Shown: positions 10,201 through 18,132, counted from the stretch's first letter. The stretch: 64,000 nt of DNA from Acidobacteriota bacterium (GCA_003222395.1 QHWB01000033.1:124001-188000), one strand, 5' to 3'. Translations and numbers: made by a program. Notes: a model not told the origin generated them from the letters alone.

Positions 10201-10386
10201 CCCTTTTCGTTACAGGCTGGTCCGTTTTGCGACACAATCGGAGCACGATCGCGATCTGAGACGCGCCCGCCTCCCGCCTCGCGCAGCCCTGACAGCTCCT
10301 TCTCCTGGAGCATCTTGCCGGGATCGGTCCTTCCCGCCTCCATTCCCGACTGACATCGGCACTTGAGTTGCGTTAAGGTCTGCCTA
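10201..10386. other. Intergenic region before HD-GYP genes
   Basis: About 186 bases between the lipoprotein and the HD-GYP gene. I looked for a cyclic-di-GMP riboswitch and for a clear promoter or terminator and could support none. Its last part carries AAGG at 10375-10378, a plausible ribosome-binding site for the GTG at 10387. Confidence 0.5.
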
Positions 10387-11091
10387 GTGATACTACAGTC
10401 GTCTCGTGTCGCAAACAGTCTCGACCGACACACGACGCGTGTGCCGAGCCAGGACAACGCGAATCTGATGGTCGAGGCGCTGTCGCGCGCACTGGCGGCC
10501 CGCGACGGCTCGACGCACGAGCACTCGCAACGGGTGCAGCGCTACGCGCTGGCGCTCGCGCGCGAGATCGGTATCACCGACGCGCTGACGATCGACGCGA
10601 TTTGGATCGCCGCGCTGCTGCACGACATCGGCAAGCTGGGCATCCCCGACGACCTGCTGCGCAAGCCGGGACCGCTGACGAAAGAGGAGTACGACCAGGT
10701 CAAGCAGCACGTCGTCATTGGCGCCGACATCCTGTCGGCGGTCTCCTTTCCTGCGCCGCTCGCGCTCATCGTCCGGCATCACCACGAGAATTGGGACGGG
10801 ACCGGGTATCCCGACGGCCTCCGCGGCGAAGGCATTCCCCTCGGCGCGCGCGTGCTCGCGATCGTCGACTGCTACGACGCGCTCACCTCTGATCGTCCGT
10901 ACCGCCGCGCGCTGTCGCATGGCTGCGCGGTTGCGATGATCCACGACGGCCGCTCGAGCCTGTACGACGCGACTATCGTCGACGCGTTCCTCGGCATCGT
11001 GCAGCGGCTGCGCAGCGGGTCCGCCAAAGAGGCGGGCGGCAGACCGCAGACGCGAGTCAGCTCGCGCTGGCTGCACGCGAGGGCCGTATGA
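10387..11091 (+). CDS. HD-GYP domain phosphodiesterase
   Basis: A 234-residue cytoplasmic protein that is almost entirely an HD-GYP domain, a family that hydrolyses cyclic di-GMP or related dinucleotides. The HD pair is in ALLHDIGKLGIP (residues 79-80), followed by conserved histidines in RHHHENWDGTGYPDGL with the GYP signature at 140-142, and then GIPLGARVLAIVDCYDALTSDRPYR. All expected metal-ligand positions appear present. The start is uncertain: GTG at 10387 has an AAGG site at good spacing, while TTG at 10363 is in frame. It overlaps the next gene by ATGA, so the two are translated together. Confidence 0.88.
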   Translation: MILQSSRVANSLDRHTTRVPSQDNANLMVEALSRALAARDGSTHEHSQRVQRYALALAREIGITDALTIDAIWIAALLHDIGKLGIPDDLLRKPGPLTKEEYDQVKQHVVIGADILSAVSFPAPLALIVRHHHENWDGTGYPDGLRGEGIPLGARVLAIVDCYDALTSDRPYRRALSHGCAVAMIHDGRSSLYDATIVDAFLGIVQRLRSGSAKEAGGRPQTRVSSRWLHARAV

Positions 11092-13451
11092 ACCGCCGGC
11101 GATCGGACAATCCGACGTTTCTGACGCTGCCGGCGCCCGCGAGGGCGTACGTGGCCGCGGTCGTCGCCGGCGGGGCGGCGTGTCTGGTCGCGGCGGCGCT
11201 CGACGTGAGCTTGCGGCACGCCGGCCTGTTCGCCGTGCTGCTCGGGCTCGCGCTTGCCACGTCGGCGGCAAAGATCGAGCTGCCGCTCGGCCGACGAAGC
11301 CAATCGAATCTGTCGCTGTCGCACGCGGTCAATTTCTGGGCGTTGTTCGCGCTCGGCCCGGCCGATGCCGTGTGCATCGCCACGGTGAGCGCATGGGCGC
11401 AGTGCACGCTGCGCGCGGGCGGACGCAATCCGCTTCACCGCATCGTGTTCAGCGTGGCGTCGTTGACGGCGACGGCATGGGTTGCCGGCGTGCCGCTCCG
11501 GTTCATCCTCGGCTCCGACACCGCCGCGTTCGCCTCGCTGGTTCGCGCGGCCGCGCTCGTCGCGCCGCTCTACTTCTTCATCAACACGGGACTGGTCGCG
11601 GGCGCCATTGCGTTTTCCACGCGTCAGCCCTGGACGCGCGTGTGGCACCGCAACTTCATGTGGAGCGCGCCGAGCTACCTCGCCGGCGCCACGCTCGCGG
11701 CGGTCGCGACCGCTGCGTCGGCGCGCGGATGGTTCGGATGGCTCGCGCTGCTGGCCGTACCGCTCTATCTCGTGTTCCGCAGCTATCACACCGTCGTGTC
11801 GCGGCTGCGCGAGGAACAGGACGAAACGCGCCGCGCGATGGACGTGCAGATCGCGACGATCGAAGCGCTGGCGCTCGCCATTGAAGCGAAGGCCGGCTCC
11901 ACCCCCGAGCACGTCCGATCGATTCAGCAGTACGCCGCGACGCTGGCGGAGGCGGTCGGGATGTCCGACGCCGACGTGCAGGCCGTCCGCACGGCTGCGC
12001 TGCTGCACGACATCGGCAACATGGCGGTGCCCGAACACATCCTGTCGAAGCCCGAAGCGCTGACGCCCGAGGAGTTCGAGCGCGTCAAGATTCATCCGCG
12101 CGTCGGCGCCGAGATTCTGCGCAACGTGCAATTCGGCGCGCCCGTGAGCGACCTGGTGCTCTGCCACCACGAGCGATGGGACGGGCTCGGCTATCCCGCG
12201 GGGATTCGAGGCGAGGACATCCCGCTCGGCGCGCGGATTCTCGCGATCGCCGACTGCTACAGCACGCTGCAGGCCGATCGTCCGTACCGGCCGGCGCGCA
12301 CGGAAGACGAAGCGATCGCGGTCCTGCGCGAATACGCAGGTACCTCTTTCGATCCGTCGCTCGTCGAACTGCTGATCGCCGGGCTCGACCTGTCGACGCC
12401 GTCCGCCGCCGACGCGCCCGTCGAGAGCGCGTGGACCGGACAGGAAGCGCTCGCGCTGCAGGACATCGCCGGCGCGCACCGCGAGGAACAGACGCTCTAC
12501 GAGATCGCGCAGGCGCTCGGATCGAGCCTCGGCATCTCCGAGGCGATGGCGCTGATTCGCGAGAAGGTCAGCCGCCTCGTGCCGTTCACGACGTGCGCCC
12601 TCTTCCTTGGCGACGACAACGAAGGGTACGTCTGCCGCTACGCGCACGGACCCGGCACCGAGGCCTTGTTCAAGTCGTTGCCGAAGTCGTGGAGCGACCT
12701 GTCGCTGCGCCTGCCCTCGTGCGCCGACGGCCGCGGCGCGCACGGCGAAGATCTGACGGCGCTGCTGCCCTGCCCGCTCGTCTTCGAAGGACGTCTGATT
12801 GGCGGCCTGGTCATCTACCACACCGTTGCGGGCTGCTTCACCGACGAGCACCGGCGCGTCCTCGGCCGCGTCAGCGAGCAGGCCGCGGCGGTGATCTACA
12901 ACTCCACGCGCTTCGAGCAGACGCAGCACGAATCGCACACCGATCCACTGACGGGTCTGCCGAATCGGCGATCGCTCGACCGCGAGTTCGAAGCGGGCCT
13001 CGCACGCGTCGCGCGCGCGCGCGGCAACGTGAGCGTCGTGGTGCTCGACATGGACCGGCTGAAGGAAATCAACGACACCTACGGTCACGAAGCCGGCGAT
13101 CGGGCGCTGCGCGCCATCGGCAGCGTGCTGCGATCGACCGTGCGCCAGACCGATTTGTGCGCGCGCTTCGCCGGCGACGAATTCATCGTCGTGCTGTGGG
13201 ACTGCAGTCCCGAGCACGAGGCGCGGCGCGTCGCGGACGTGCAGAACGCGGTCGCCGCGCACCCGTTCGAGCCGCGTCCCGGCGTCCGCGTGTCGCTGTC
13301 GATCAGCGCGGGCGCAGCCCGCTTCCCCGACGACGGCTCGACGTTCGAGGAACTGCTGGCGGCCGCCGACGAGCGGATGTATCGCGACAAGGCCGGCCGC
13401 CGGTCGCGCAACTCGAGCCGTCACGCGCTCGCCCAGGTCGAGCGCGCTTAA
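11088..13451 (+). CDS. Membrane HD-GYP / GAF / GGDEF cyclic-di-GMP protein
   Basis: A 787-residue signalling protein. The N-terminus (about 15-235) holds several membrane helices. A cytoplasmic HD-GYP domain follows (HD at 307-308 in ALLHDIGNMAVP; GYP at 368-370 in WDGLGYPAGI), then a GAF-like sensor (about 465-605) and a C-terminal diguanylate cyclase domain (about 615-780). The cyclase signature reads AGDEF (695-699), a variant often active. An RxxD inhibitory site (RQTD, 686-689) stands exactly five residues before it. So one protein has both breakdown and synthesis domains for cyclic di-GMP, in the less usual order HD-GYP before GGDEF. It overlaps the upstream HD-GYP gene by ATGA. Confidence 0.92.
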   Translation: MNRRRSDNPTFLTLPAPARAYVAAVVAGGAACLVAAALDVSLRHAGLFAVLLGLALATSAAKIELPLGRRSQSNLSLSHAVNFWALFALGPADAVCIATVSAWAQCTLRAGGRNPLHRIVFSVASLTATAWVAGVPLRFILGSDTAAFASLVRAAALVAPLYFFINTGLVAGAIAFSTRQPWTRVWHRNFMWSAPSYLAGATLAAVATAASARGWFGWLALLAVPLYLVFRSYHTVVSRLREEQDETRRAMDVQIATIEALALAIEAKAGSTPEHVRSIQQYAATLAEAVGMSDADVQAVRTAALLHDIGNMAVPEHILSKPEALTPEEFERVKIHPRVGAEILRNVQFGAPVSDLVLCHHERWDGLGYPAGIRGEDIPLGARILAIADCYSTLQADRPYRPARTEDEAIAVLREYAGTSFDPSLVELLIAGLDLSTPSAADAPVESAWTGQEALALQDIAGAHREEQTLYEIAQALGSSLGISEAMALIREKVSRLVPFTTCALFLGDDNEGYVCRYAHGPGTEALFKSLPKSWSDLSLRLPSCADGRGAHGEDLTALLPCPLVFEGRLIGGLVIYHTVAGCFTDEHRRVLGRVSEQAAAVIYNSTRFEQTQHESHTDPLTGLPNRRSLDREFEAGLARVARARGNVSVVVLDMDRLKEINDTYGHEAGDRALRAIGSVLRSTVRQTDLCARFAGDEFIVVLWDCSPEHEARRVADVQNAVAAHPFEPRPGVRVSLSISAGAARFPDDGSTFEELLAAADERMYRDKAGRRSRNSSRHALAQVERA

Positions 13452-13471
13452 AGGAGTCCCTGGAGAAGCCC

Positions 13472-13765
13472 ATGAGCGAACGCTTCCACATCGTGGTCGA
13501 GGGCATCGATGATCCGGCGGCCGTCGACGACATCCAGAAATCGATTCGCCAGTCGTTCTTCGACATGGCGTTGCCGGGCGCCTGGCGCGTCGTCGTGAAG
13601 CCGTCGTGCGTGAATGGCCGATGGGATTTCAGCATCCACGGCCTCGACGTGCGCCACACGCTGTCGATTGCAGTACCTCCCAATCTTCTGCCGACGCTGA
13701 TCCCACGCCGGTTCCGCGAGTCGCTCGATACGCACGATTCGCATCGTCTTCGCATCGTTTCCTGA
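13472..13765 (+). CDS. Hypothetical protein, 97 residues
   Basis: A small soluble protein (MSERFHIVVEGIDD...) with no motif I recognise. It begins at ATG 13472 with GGAGAAG (13462-13468) as a ribosome-binding site, 20 bases after the GGDEF gene, and looks like part of the same transcript. No signal peptide or membrane segment. It has alternating hydrophobic strands (HIVVEG, WRVVVKP, HTLSIAVPP), suggesting a small alpha/beta domain. Function unknown. Confidence 0.7.
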   Translation: MSERFHIVVEGIDDPAAVDDIQKSIRQSFFDMALPGAWRVVVKPSCVNGRWDFSIHGLDVRHTLSIAVPPNLLPTLIPRRFRESLDTHDSHRLRIVS

Positions 13766-13774
13766 GAGAGCGCC

Positions 13775-13990
13775 ATGCGCATATTCCAACATCCGCACCT
13801 GACCAGAGGAATCGTCACGACGGCCAAGGGCTCGTTCATCGTCACGAGAGGTCTCGTCGAAATGCCCGACGAGATCGGCGAGGCGCTCGGGTGGCGGCCG
13901 GTCGATGCCGACACCGATGCCGACGCTGCCGCACAGCAGCTGCACACGCCGGATCAGCCGGAGGCCGCGGCGCCGCGGCATCACAAATGA
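13775..13990 (+). CDS. Hypothetical protein, 71 residues
   Basis: A small protein starting MRIFQHPHLTRGIVTTAKGS, nine bases after the previous gene. The N-terminal half looks like a compact beta domain (GSFIVTRGLVEMPDEIGEALGW) and the C-terminal third is low-complexity Asp/Ala/His. No family recognised. Its stop overlaps the start of the next gene (ATGA at 13987-13990), which supports it as a real, co-translated gene. Confidence 0.65.
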   Translation: MRIFQHPHLTRGIVTTAKGSFIVTRGLVEMPDEIGEALGWRPVDADTDADAAAQQLHTPDQPEAAAPRHHK

Positions 13991-14208
13991 GCGCCGGCAA
14001 ACAAGCCGCGCTCGTGTCCGAGGGGGGTCATCCGCGCCAGTGTCCGTGGTGCGGCCAGAGCCGCATCCGCGGCGTCATGCCTTCGCCGGACGGCAATCGC
14101 TGGTATCGCTGCGCCGCCTGCGCGACGACGTTCTTCATCCACTTCGTCGCGGCAAGCCGTCCGGCGATGAAGAACGAGCGCCGCCGAACCGACGGCCCGC
14201 ACAACTGA
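13987..14208 (+). CDS. Small zinc-ribbon protein, 73 residues
   Basis: A 73-residue protein with two CxxC knuckles: C19-C22 in CPWC and C42-C45 in CAAC, about 20 residues apart, as in zinc ribbons. The rest is basic (KNERRRTDG at the C-terminus). It is translationally coupled to the preceding gene by ATGA. It may bind nucleic acid or a partner protein, but nothing in the sequence fixes a role. The 7-base tandem repeat array starts two bases after its stop. Confidence 0.68.
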   Translation: MSAGKQAALVSEGGHPRQCPWCGQSRIRGVMPSPDGNRWYRCAACATTFFIHFVAASRPAMKNERRRTDGPHN

Positions 14209-14210
14209 AC

Positions 14211-14294
14211 AGCTATCAGCTATCAGCTATCAGCTATCAGCTATCAGCTATCAGCTATCAGCTGAAAGCTGAAAGCTGAAAGCTGAAAGCTGAA
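14211..14294. repeat. Heptanucleotide tandem array (AGCTATC)7(AGCTGAA)5
   Basis: Twelve exact 7-base units in a row: seven copies of AGCTATC (14211-14259) then five of AGCTGAA (14260-14294), both sharing AGCT. AGCT is self-complementary, so many small hairpins are possible. The array lies between the zinc-ribbon gene and the OsmC-family gene, without T-run or ribosome-binding site. It resembles the short tandemly repeated heptamers known from other bacteria, for example cyanobacteria. Function unknown. Confidence 0.95.
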
Positions 14295-14322
14295 AGCCGA
14301 TCGCGCGCGCTATCATGCGCGC

Positions 14323-14802
14323 ATGCCAGACGTCGTCTACACATCACACGTCCACATCGAGCGCATCAAGGGACCGTTGCGCAAGGCTACGCTCCCGGGC
14401 GAGGCGCAGCCCGTGAGGTTCAGCGTCCATGGCGCAATCGCCGAGCACTACAAAGTCAATCCTGCCGCGCTGACCGAGTCGCACGCCGCCACGATCGACT
14501 ACGTCATCGCCGCCACGGCCGGCTGAATGCTCGGCACCTTTGGAGGCGCGCTGGAGGCGCGCCAGATCGACGCCAGCAGCGGCAGACTCACGGCCGACGT
14601 CACCGGTGAAGTCGAATCGGAAGATGGCGTCCTGGTGATCAAACGGATTCACGTCGCGATGCGGCTTGCGGCGCCCGAGGACACGCGCGCGACCGTCGAG
14701 CGCGTTCATGGCGTCTATGCGATGCGCTGTCCCTTGTACCGCACGCTGCACAGCGCAATCGCGCTGAGCTCGTCGTTCACGCTCACAGCCGCCGCGTCGT
14801 GA
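14323..14802 (+). CDS. OsmC-family peroxiredoxin, probable selenoprotein (in-frame UGA)
   Basis: Two in-frame halves (67 and 91 codons) are separated only by TGA at 14524-14526. Together they make one 159-residue OsmC/Ohr-like protein. The N-terminal half ends IDYVIAATAG, and the second begins MLGTFGGALEARQI with the family block EDGVLVIKRIHV and the resolving-cysteine motif RCPLYRTL (C136). In OsmC relatives the residue after the (A/G)GG turn is the catalytic cysteine; here that codon is UGA, predicting selenocysteine at 68. A perfect hairpin lies just downstream. Such proteins reduce organic or fatty-acid hydroperoxides. The stop overlaps the ABC gene's GTG. The alternative, a nonsense mutation, would be a remarkable coincidence at this position. 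Confidence 0.85.
14524..14563 (+). promoter_or_regulatory. UGA codon plus candidate bacterial SECIS hairpin
   Basis: After the UGA (14524-14526), GGCGCGC (14545-14551) and GCGCGCC (14557-14563) form a perfect 7-bp stem closed by the 5-base loop UGGAG (14552-14556). The loop begins 25 bases after the UGA and has G at its second position. That agrees with what I know of bacterial SECIS elements, which are short hairpins within the coding region a few tens of bases downstream of the UGA with a G near the start of the apical loop. SelB binding is inferred, not seen. Confidence 0.72.
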
Positions 14803-15701
14803 GCGTTACGGCGATTCGGCTCGATCGCCTCGGCAAGCGGTACGGACGGCTCCCCGCGTTGAGAGACGTATCGCTCGACGTTCCTGTGGGCGATGTCTTC
14901 GGATTCCTCGGGCTGAACGGCGCCGGCAAGACCACCACGATCAGAATCCTGCTCGATCTCGTGCGGCCTACGACCGGCCGCGCGACGGTGTTCGACCGCG
15001 ACTGCCAGACGCAGGGGCTCGCAGTGCGCGCGCAACTCGGGTATCTGCCCGGCGAGCCTGGCTTCTACGGCGACATGGCCGGTGAAGCCACCCTCGATTT
15101 GCTCGGACGATTGTCGGCTCACCGTATCGATCCCGCCTGGCGCCGCACGTTGCTCGATCGACTCGAATTCGCGGCAAGTGATCTGCGACGGCCGGTGCGC
15201 GAGTACAGCACCGGCATGAAGCGGAAGCTCGGGATCGTCCAGGCGTTCCAGGCGGACGCGCCGCTCCTGGTGCTCGACGAGCCGACCGAAGGGCTCGATC
15301 CGCTGATGCAGGAAGCGTTCTACGAACTGCTGGGCGAGGTGCGCCGGCGCGGGCGCACGGTCTTCATGTCGTCGCACGTCGTGCCCGAAGTCGAGCGGGT
15401 GTGCGATCGCCTTGCGCTGCTGCGCGAGGGCCGGCTCGCGCTGATCTCGACGATCGAAGAGTTGCGCAGCCTTGCCGGACGCCGCGTGCGCGCGTCGTTC
15501 GCCGCCGACGTCGATCCACCCGCCGCCTGGCCGCCCGACTGCGAGGTCATCAGCGTGGCGCCGCGCCTCTGGGACATGCGCGTCCGCGGATCGATCGCTT
15601 CCTTCGTGTCGCTCGTCGCGGCGAGGCCACTTGCAGACCTCGACGTGCAGACGCCTCGCCTCGAAGACGTGCTGCGCAAGTACTACGCCGCGCAGTCATG
15701 A
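14799..15701 (+). CDS. ABC transporter ATP-binding protein (ABC-2 type)
   Basis: A 300-residue ATPase driving an export-type ABC transporter. Walker A is GLNGAGKTT (38-46), the signature is YSTGMKRK (136-143, an LSGGQ variant common in ABC-2 exporters), Walker B is LLVLDEPTEGLDP (156-168), and the switch histidine is in SSHVV. Translation starts at GTG 14799, overlapping the stop of the OsmC gene by GTGA, and its own stop overlaps the permease start by ATGA. The substrate is not evident. Confidence 0.93.
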   Translation: MSVTAIRLDRLGKRYGRLPALRDVSLDVPVGDVFGFLGLNGAGKTTTIRILLDLVRPTTGRATVFDRDCQTQGLAVRAQLGYLPGEPGFYGDMAGEATLDLLGRLSAHRIDPAWRRTLLDRLEFAASDLRRPVREYSTGMKRKLGIVQAFQADAPLLVLDEPTEGLDPLMQEAFYELLGEVRRRGRTVFMSSHVVPEVERVCDRLALLREGRLALISTIEELRSLAGRRVRASFAADVDPPAAWPPDCEVISVAPRLWDMRVRGSIASFVSLVAARPLADLDVQTPRLEDVLRKYYAAQS

Positions 15702-16513
15702 TGCGGACGACGGCGGTCCTCGCGATGCAGTCGCTGCGGCGCCTGCGCGCCGTCATCGTCGGCATCGGCCTCATCCTCGCCGCGTTTCAGTTCCTGCTGA
15801 CCCAGGTCGCCGTGTTCCTGCAGCGGAGCCAGGCGTTCGGCATGTTGTCGTCGCTCGTGCCGGAATTCATTCGATCGCTTGCCGGGCCGGGCATGCTCGC
15901 GTTCATGTCGTTCACCGGCGTCGTCTCGCTCGGCTACTTCCATCCGATCGTGCTGGCCGCCCTCCTCGGCCTCACGATCTCGATTGCCACCGAACCGGCC
16001 GCCGAAGTCGAGACCCGATTCGTCGACCTGACGCTCGCGCGGCCGGTTGCGCGCACCCAGCTCATCGCGCGAACGGTGATCGTCCTCGTCGTTTCCGGCG
16101 CGTTCGTCCTCGGAATGATGGCGGCGGGGACATGGACCGGGCTCGCATGCTGCACGCCGTCGAATGCCCCGCGGCCGTCGCCGGCGATTGTGCGATCGCT
16201 GGCGCTGAATCTCGCCGGGGTCGCGTGGTGCTGGGGAGGAATCGCGCTGGCGATCGCCGTCTCCGCCAGGAGGCGCGCCGTCGCAGGCGGATGGAGCGGC
16301 CTCGCCGCGCTCGCGGCGTACCTCGTCGATTATCTCGGTCGCGTGTGGGATCCGGCGCGCGGAGTCAGCAGGCTCTCGCCGTTTCACTACTTCGAGCCGA
16401 TGTCGGTGATCACCGGAGGCCGGTTGAGTGGAACGAACGTCGCGACGCTGCTCGCGATCGGCCTCGTCGGCGCGATCGCGAGCGCGATCATTTTTTCGCG
16501 AAGGGATCTCTGA
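15698..16513 (+). CDS. ABC-2 type transporter permease
   Basis: A 271-residue membrane protein that pairs with the preceding ATPase. About six hydrophobic helices are visible, for example AVIVGIGLILAAFQFLL near the start, GYFHPIVLAALLGLTISIA, VIVLVVSGAFVLGMMAAG, and a C-terminal VATLLAIGLVGAIASAII. The start is ATG 15698 or the adjacent ATG 15701; both overlap or abut the ATPase stop. Short internal Cys pair (LACCTP) is unusual. The octanucleotide repeat hairpin follows a few bases after its stop. Confidence 0.88.
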   Translation: MMRTTAVLAMQSLRRLRAVIVGIGLILAAFQFLLTQVAVFLQRSQAFGMLSSLVPEFIRSLAGPGMLAFMSFTGVVSLGYFHPIVLAALLGLTISIATEPAAEVETRFVDLTLARPVARTQLIARTVIVLVVSGAFVLGMMAAGTWTGLACCTPSNAPRPSPAIVRSLALNLAGVAWCWGGIALAIAVSARRRAVAGGWSGLAALAAYLVDYLGRVWDPARGVSRLSPFHYFEPMSVITGGRLSGTNVATLLAIGLVGAIASAIIFSRRDL

Positions 16514-16518
16514 AACAG

Positions 16519-16649
16519 AATTGGGTAATTGGGTAATTGGGTAATTGGATAATCGGGTAACGTAATTGATTGGGTAATCGGGAATCGCCGAGGGCGGCGC
16601 TCCAATTACCAATCAATTACCCGATTACCCGATTACCCGATTATCCAAT
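16519..16649. repeat. Octanucleotide tandem repeats in inverted arms
   Basis: Left arm: AATTGGGT repeated three times then AATTGGAT and AATCGGGT (16519-16558). Right arm (about 16602-16649) carries the complementary ATTACCCG units and ends ATTATCCAAT. The two arms can fold into a long, imperfect hairpin with a GC-rich centre (16585-16601). It separates two convergent genes (permease + and cytochrome -), so it could stop transcription from both sides, although it is much longer than a usual terminator. It is very AT-rich compared with its surroundings. Confidence 0.9.
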
Positions 16650-16652
16650 CGT

Positions 16653-18071
16653 TCACCGCTGGCTCTTGGTGATCGTGATGTCGCTGAGTGTCTGGCTGTC
16701 GACCGAATATTCGGTGAACGGCTGGTACATCTCGTCCCAGCTTTGCTCCGACCAGTACACTTCCTTCTCCGGCGCCGGGTTCCACTTGTTCTTCGGCGAG
16801 TTGTCGTAGTACCCGATGCCGAGAATCTTGCTGCCGGCCGGAATGTGGAGCGGCTCTTCGAGCTCGTACTGGATCTGCCAGTTGAAGTCGAAATGCGGGA
16901 CGTCGAGAATCGTCTGCTCGTGGCCGTCCGGATAGACGATGACCCACTTCAGGCTCTTGCCGCGCAGATGCATGTGCGGCGACATCGCGTACAGCGTGAT
17001 GTCCTCGGTCACCGGCGTGATGCCCGTCAGCGACCAGCTTTCAGCGTAGGGCGGGATGTTCGGCGTCTTGCTTCGGCGCCGCGTGGTTCCCTCGTCTGCC
17101 GTGTACTCGACCTCTTTTCCTTCCGCGCGGTACAGCGACAGCCCGCCTCTCGTCGTCGCCAGCGGATCGCCGGCCTGACGGATCAGCAGCTCGTGCGTCA
17201 CGGGAACCTTGTTGAACCAGATCCCGAGCTTCGTCCGATCCTTTTCAGGCCTGCCGGTCGGGTTGTAGTGCACCTGCCAGTTGATGTACTTGCCGGCGGG
17301 AATGCGCTTGCCGATGTCGGCGCGATGACGATCGACACCTCGGCCCGGCACCCACGACAGCAGCTTCGACGACCCCGGCAGCGCGCCCACTCCGTTGCGC
17401 GGCGCGCCCCCGGCGCCGCGATCGGTCGAGGCCTTGCCGTCGGACATGATCAGGCGGCCGTCGACGATTTTCGCGCCCTCGGGGATGTCGACGACGAAGA
17501 CGCCGGCGTGATGGACCACGGCGCGATTGCCCGGATGCAGCTCGAGAATCTCGGCGAACTTGTCTTCCTTGAACGGCACCGGCGCGTAGAACATCTGGAC
17601 GCCGAGCTCGCCTTCTGCAGGGATGCTGAACTCGACCGGCATCTCGAGCACGACGTCGGGCTGTGTGCCGACGGTCCATCCGTCAGCGAATTTCGGCACC
17701 GGCGGCAAATCCGCGTCGTTGCCGCGCGGCGCACCGCCGTCCACCCATGCCGCGATCGTTTCGATCTGCTGCCGGGTGAGGCTGCGATCGTTGCGCATCT
17801 TCAAACTGTGATCGGGATCGGCGCCCCACGGCGGCATCTCGCGCGACTGGACCTTGTTCTTGATCACCTTCGCCCACGGCCGCACGTCTTCGTACGACAG
17901 CAGCGACATCGGCGCCACTTCACCCGGTCGATGGCACGTCGCACAGTTGTTGAAGACGATCGGCGCGATATCTTTCGAGAACGTCGGCACGTTCGCGGAC
18001 GCCGGCGACGTGTGAACAGTCGTGGAAACCGCCACGGCGACGGTCGCGGCGATCACAAGCGCGCGTTTCAT
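16653..18071 (-). CDS. Exported cytochrome c / PHM-like copper monooxygenase fusion
   Basis: A 472-residue exported protein: signal peptide (about 1-26), one c-type heme motif CATCH (43-47), then a copper type II, ascorbate-dependent monooxygenase-like double sandwich. All six copper-ligand positions of PHM-like enzymes have counterparts: H187-H188 (AVVHHAG), H268 (WQVHYNPTG), H366 and H368 (MSPHMHL), and M448 (SWDEMYQ). Cytochrome and copper domain could pass electrons within the periplasm. Two longer relatives with TPR tails lie at 39482 and 45161. Hydroxylase activity is inferred from the ligand pattern; the substrate is unknown. Confidence 0.87.
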   Translation of the reverse strand: MKRALVIAATVAVAVSTTVHTSPASANVPTFSKDIAPIVFNNCATCHRPGEVAPMSLLSYEDVRPWAKVIKNKVQSREMPPWGADPDHSLKMRNDRSLTRQQIETIAAWVDGGAPRGNDADLPPVPKFADGWTVGTQPDVVLEMPVEFSIPAEGELGVQMFYAPVPFKEDKFAEILELHPGNRAVVHHAGVFVVDIPEGAKIVDGRLIMSDGKASTDRGAGGAPRNGVGALPGSSKLLSWVPGRGVDRHRADIGKRIPAGKYINWQVHYNPTGRPEKDRTKLGIWFNKVPVTHELLIRQAGDPLATTRGGLSLYRAEGKEVEYTADEGTTRRRSKTPNIPPYAESWSLTGITPVTEDITLYAMSPHMHLRGKSLKWVIVYPDGHEQTILDVPHFDFNWQIQYELEEPLHIPAGSKILGIGYYDNSPKNKWNPAPEKEVYWSEQSWDEMYQPFTEYSVDSQTLSDITITKSQR

Positions 18072-18132
18072 GAAGTCCCCTCTTCAGGTCAGGTAAATCA
18101 GGTCGCGCCCGGCGTGAGCGCGCCAGTCTAGC

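Noticed and set aside
10201-10386. Cyclic-di-GMP riboswitch before the HD-GYP genes
   Set aside because: I could not find the conserved core of a GEMM riboswitch; only a plausible ribosome site is visible.
14211-14294. CRISPR array
   Set aside because: The units are 7 bases without spacers; no cas genes are nearby. The same holds for the arrays at 16519 and 48508.
14323-14526. Two separate small genes instead of one OsmC selenoprotein
   Set aside because: The halves are in the same frame, contiguous except for one TGA, and each alone is half a known fold.
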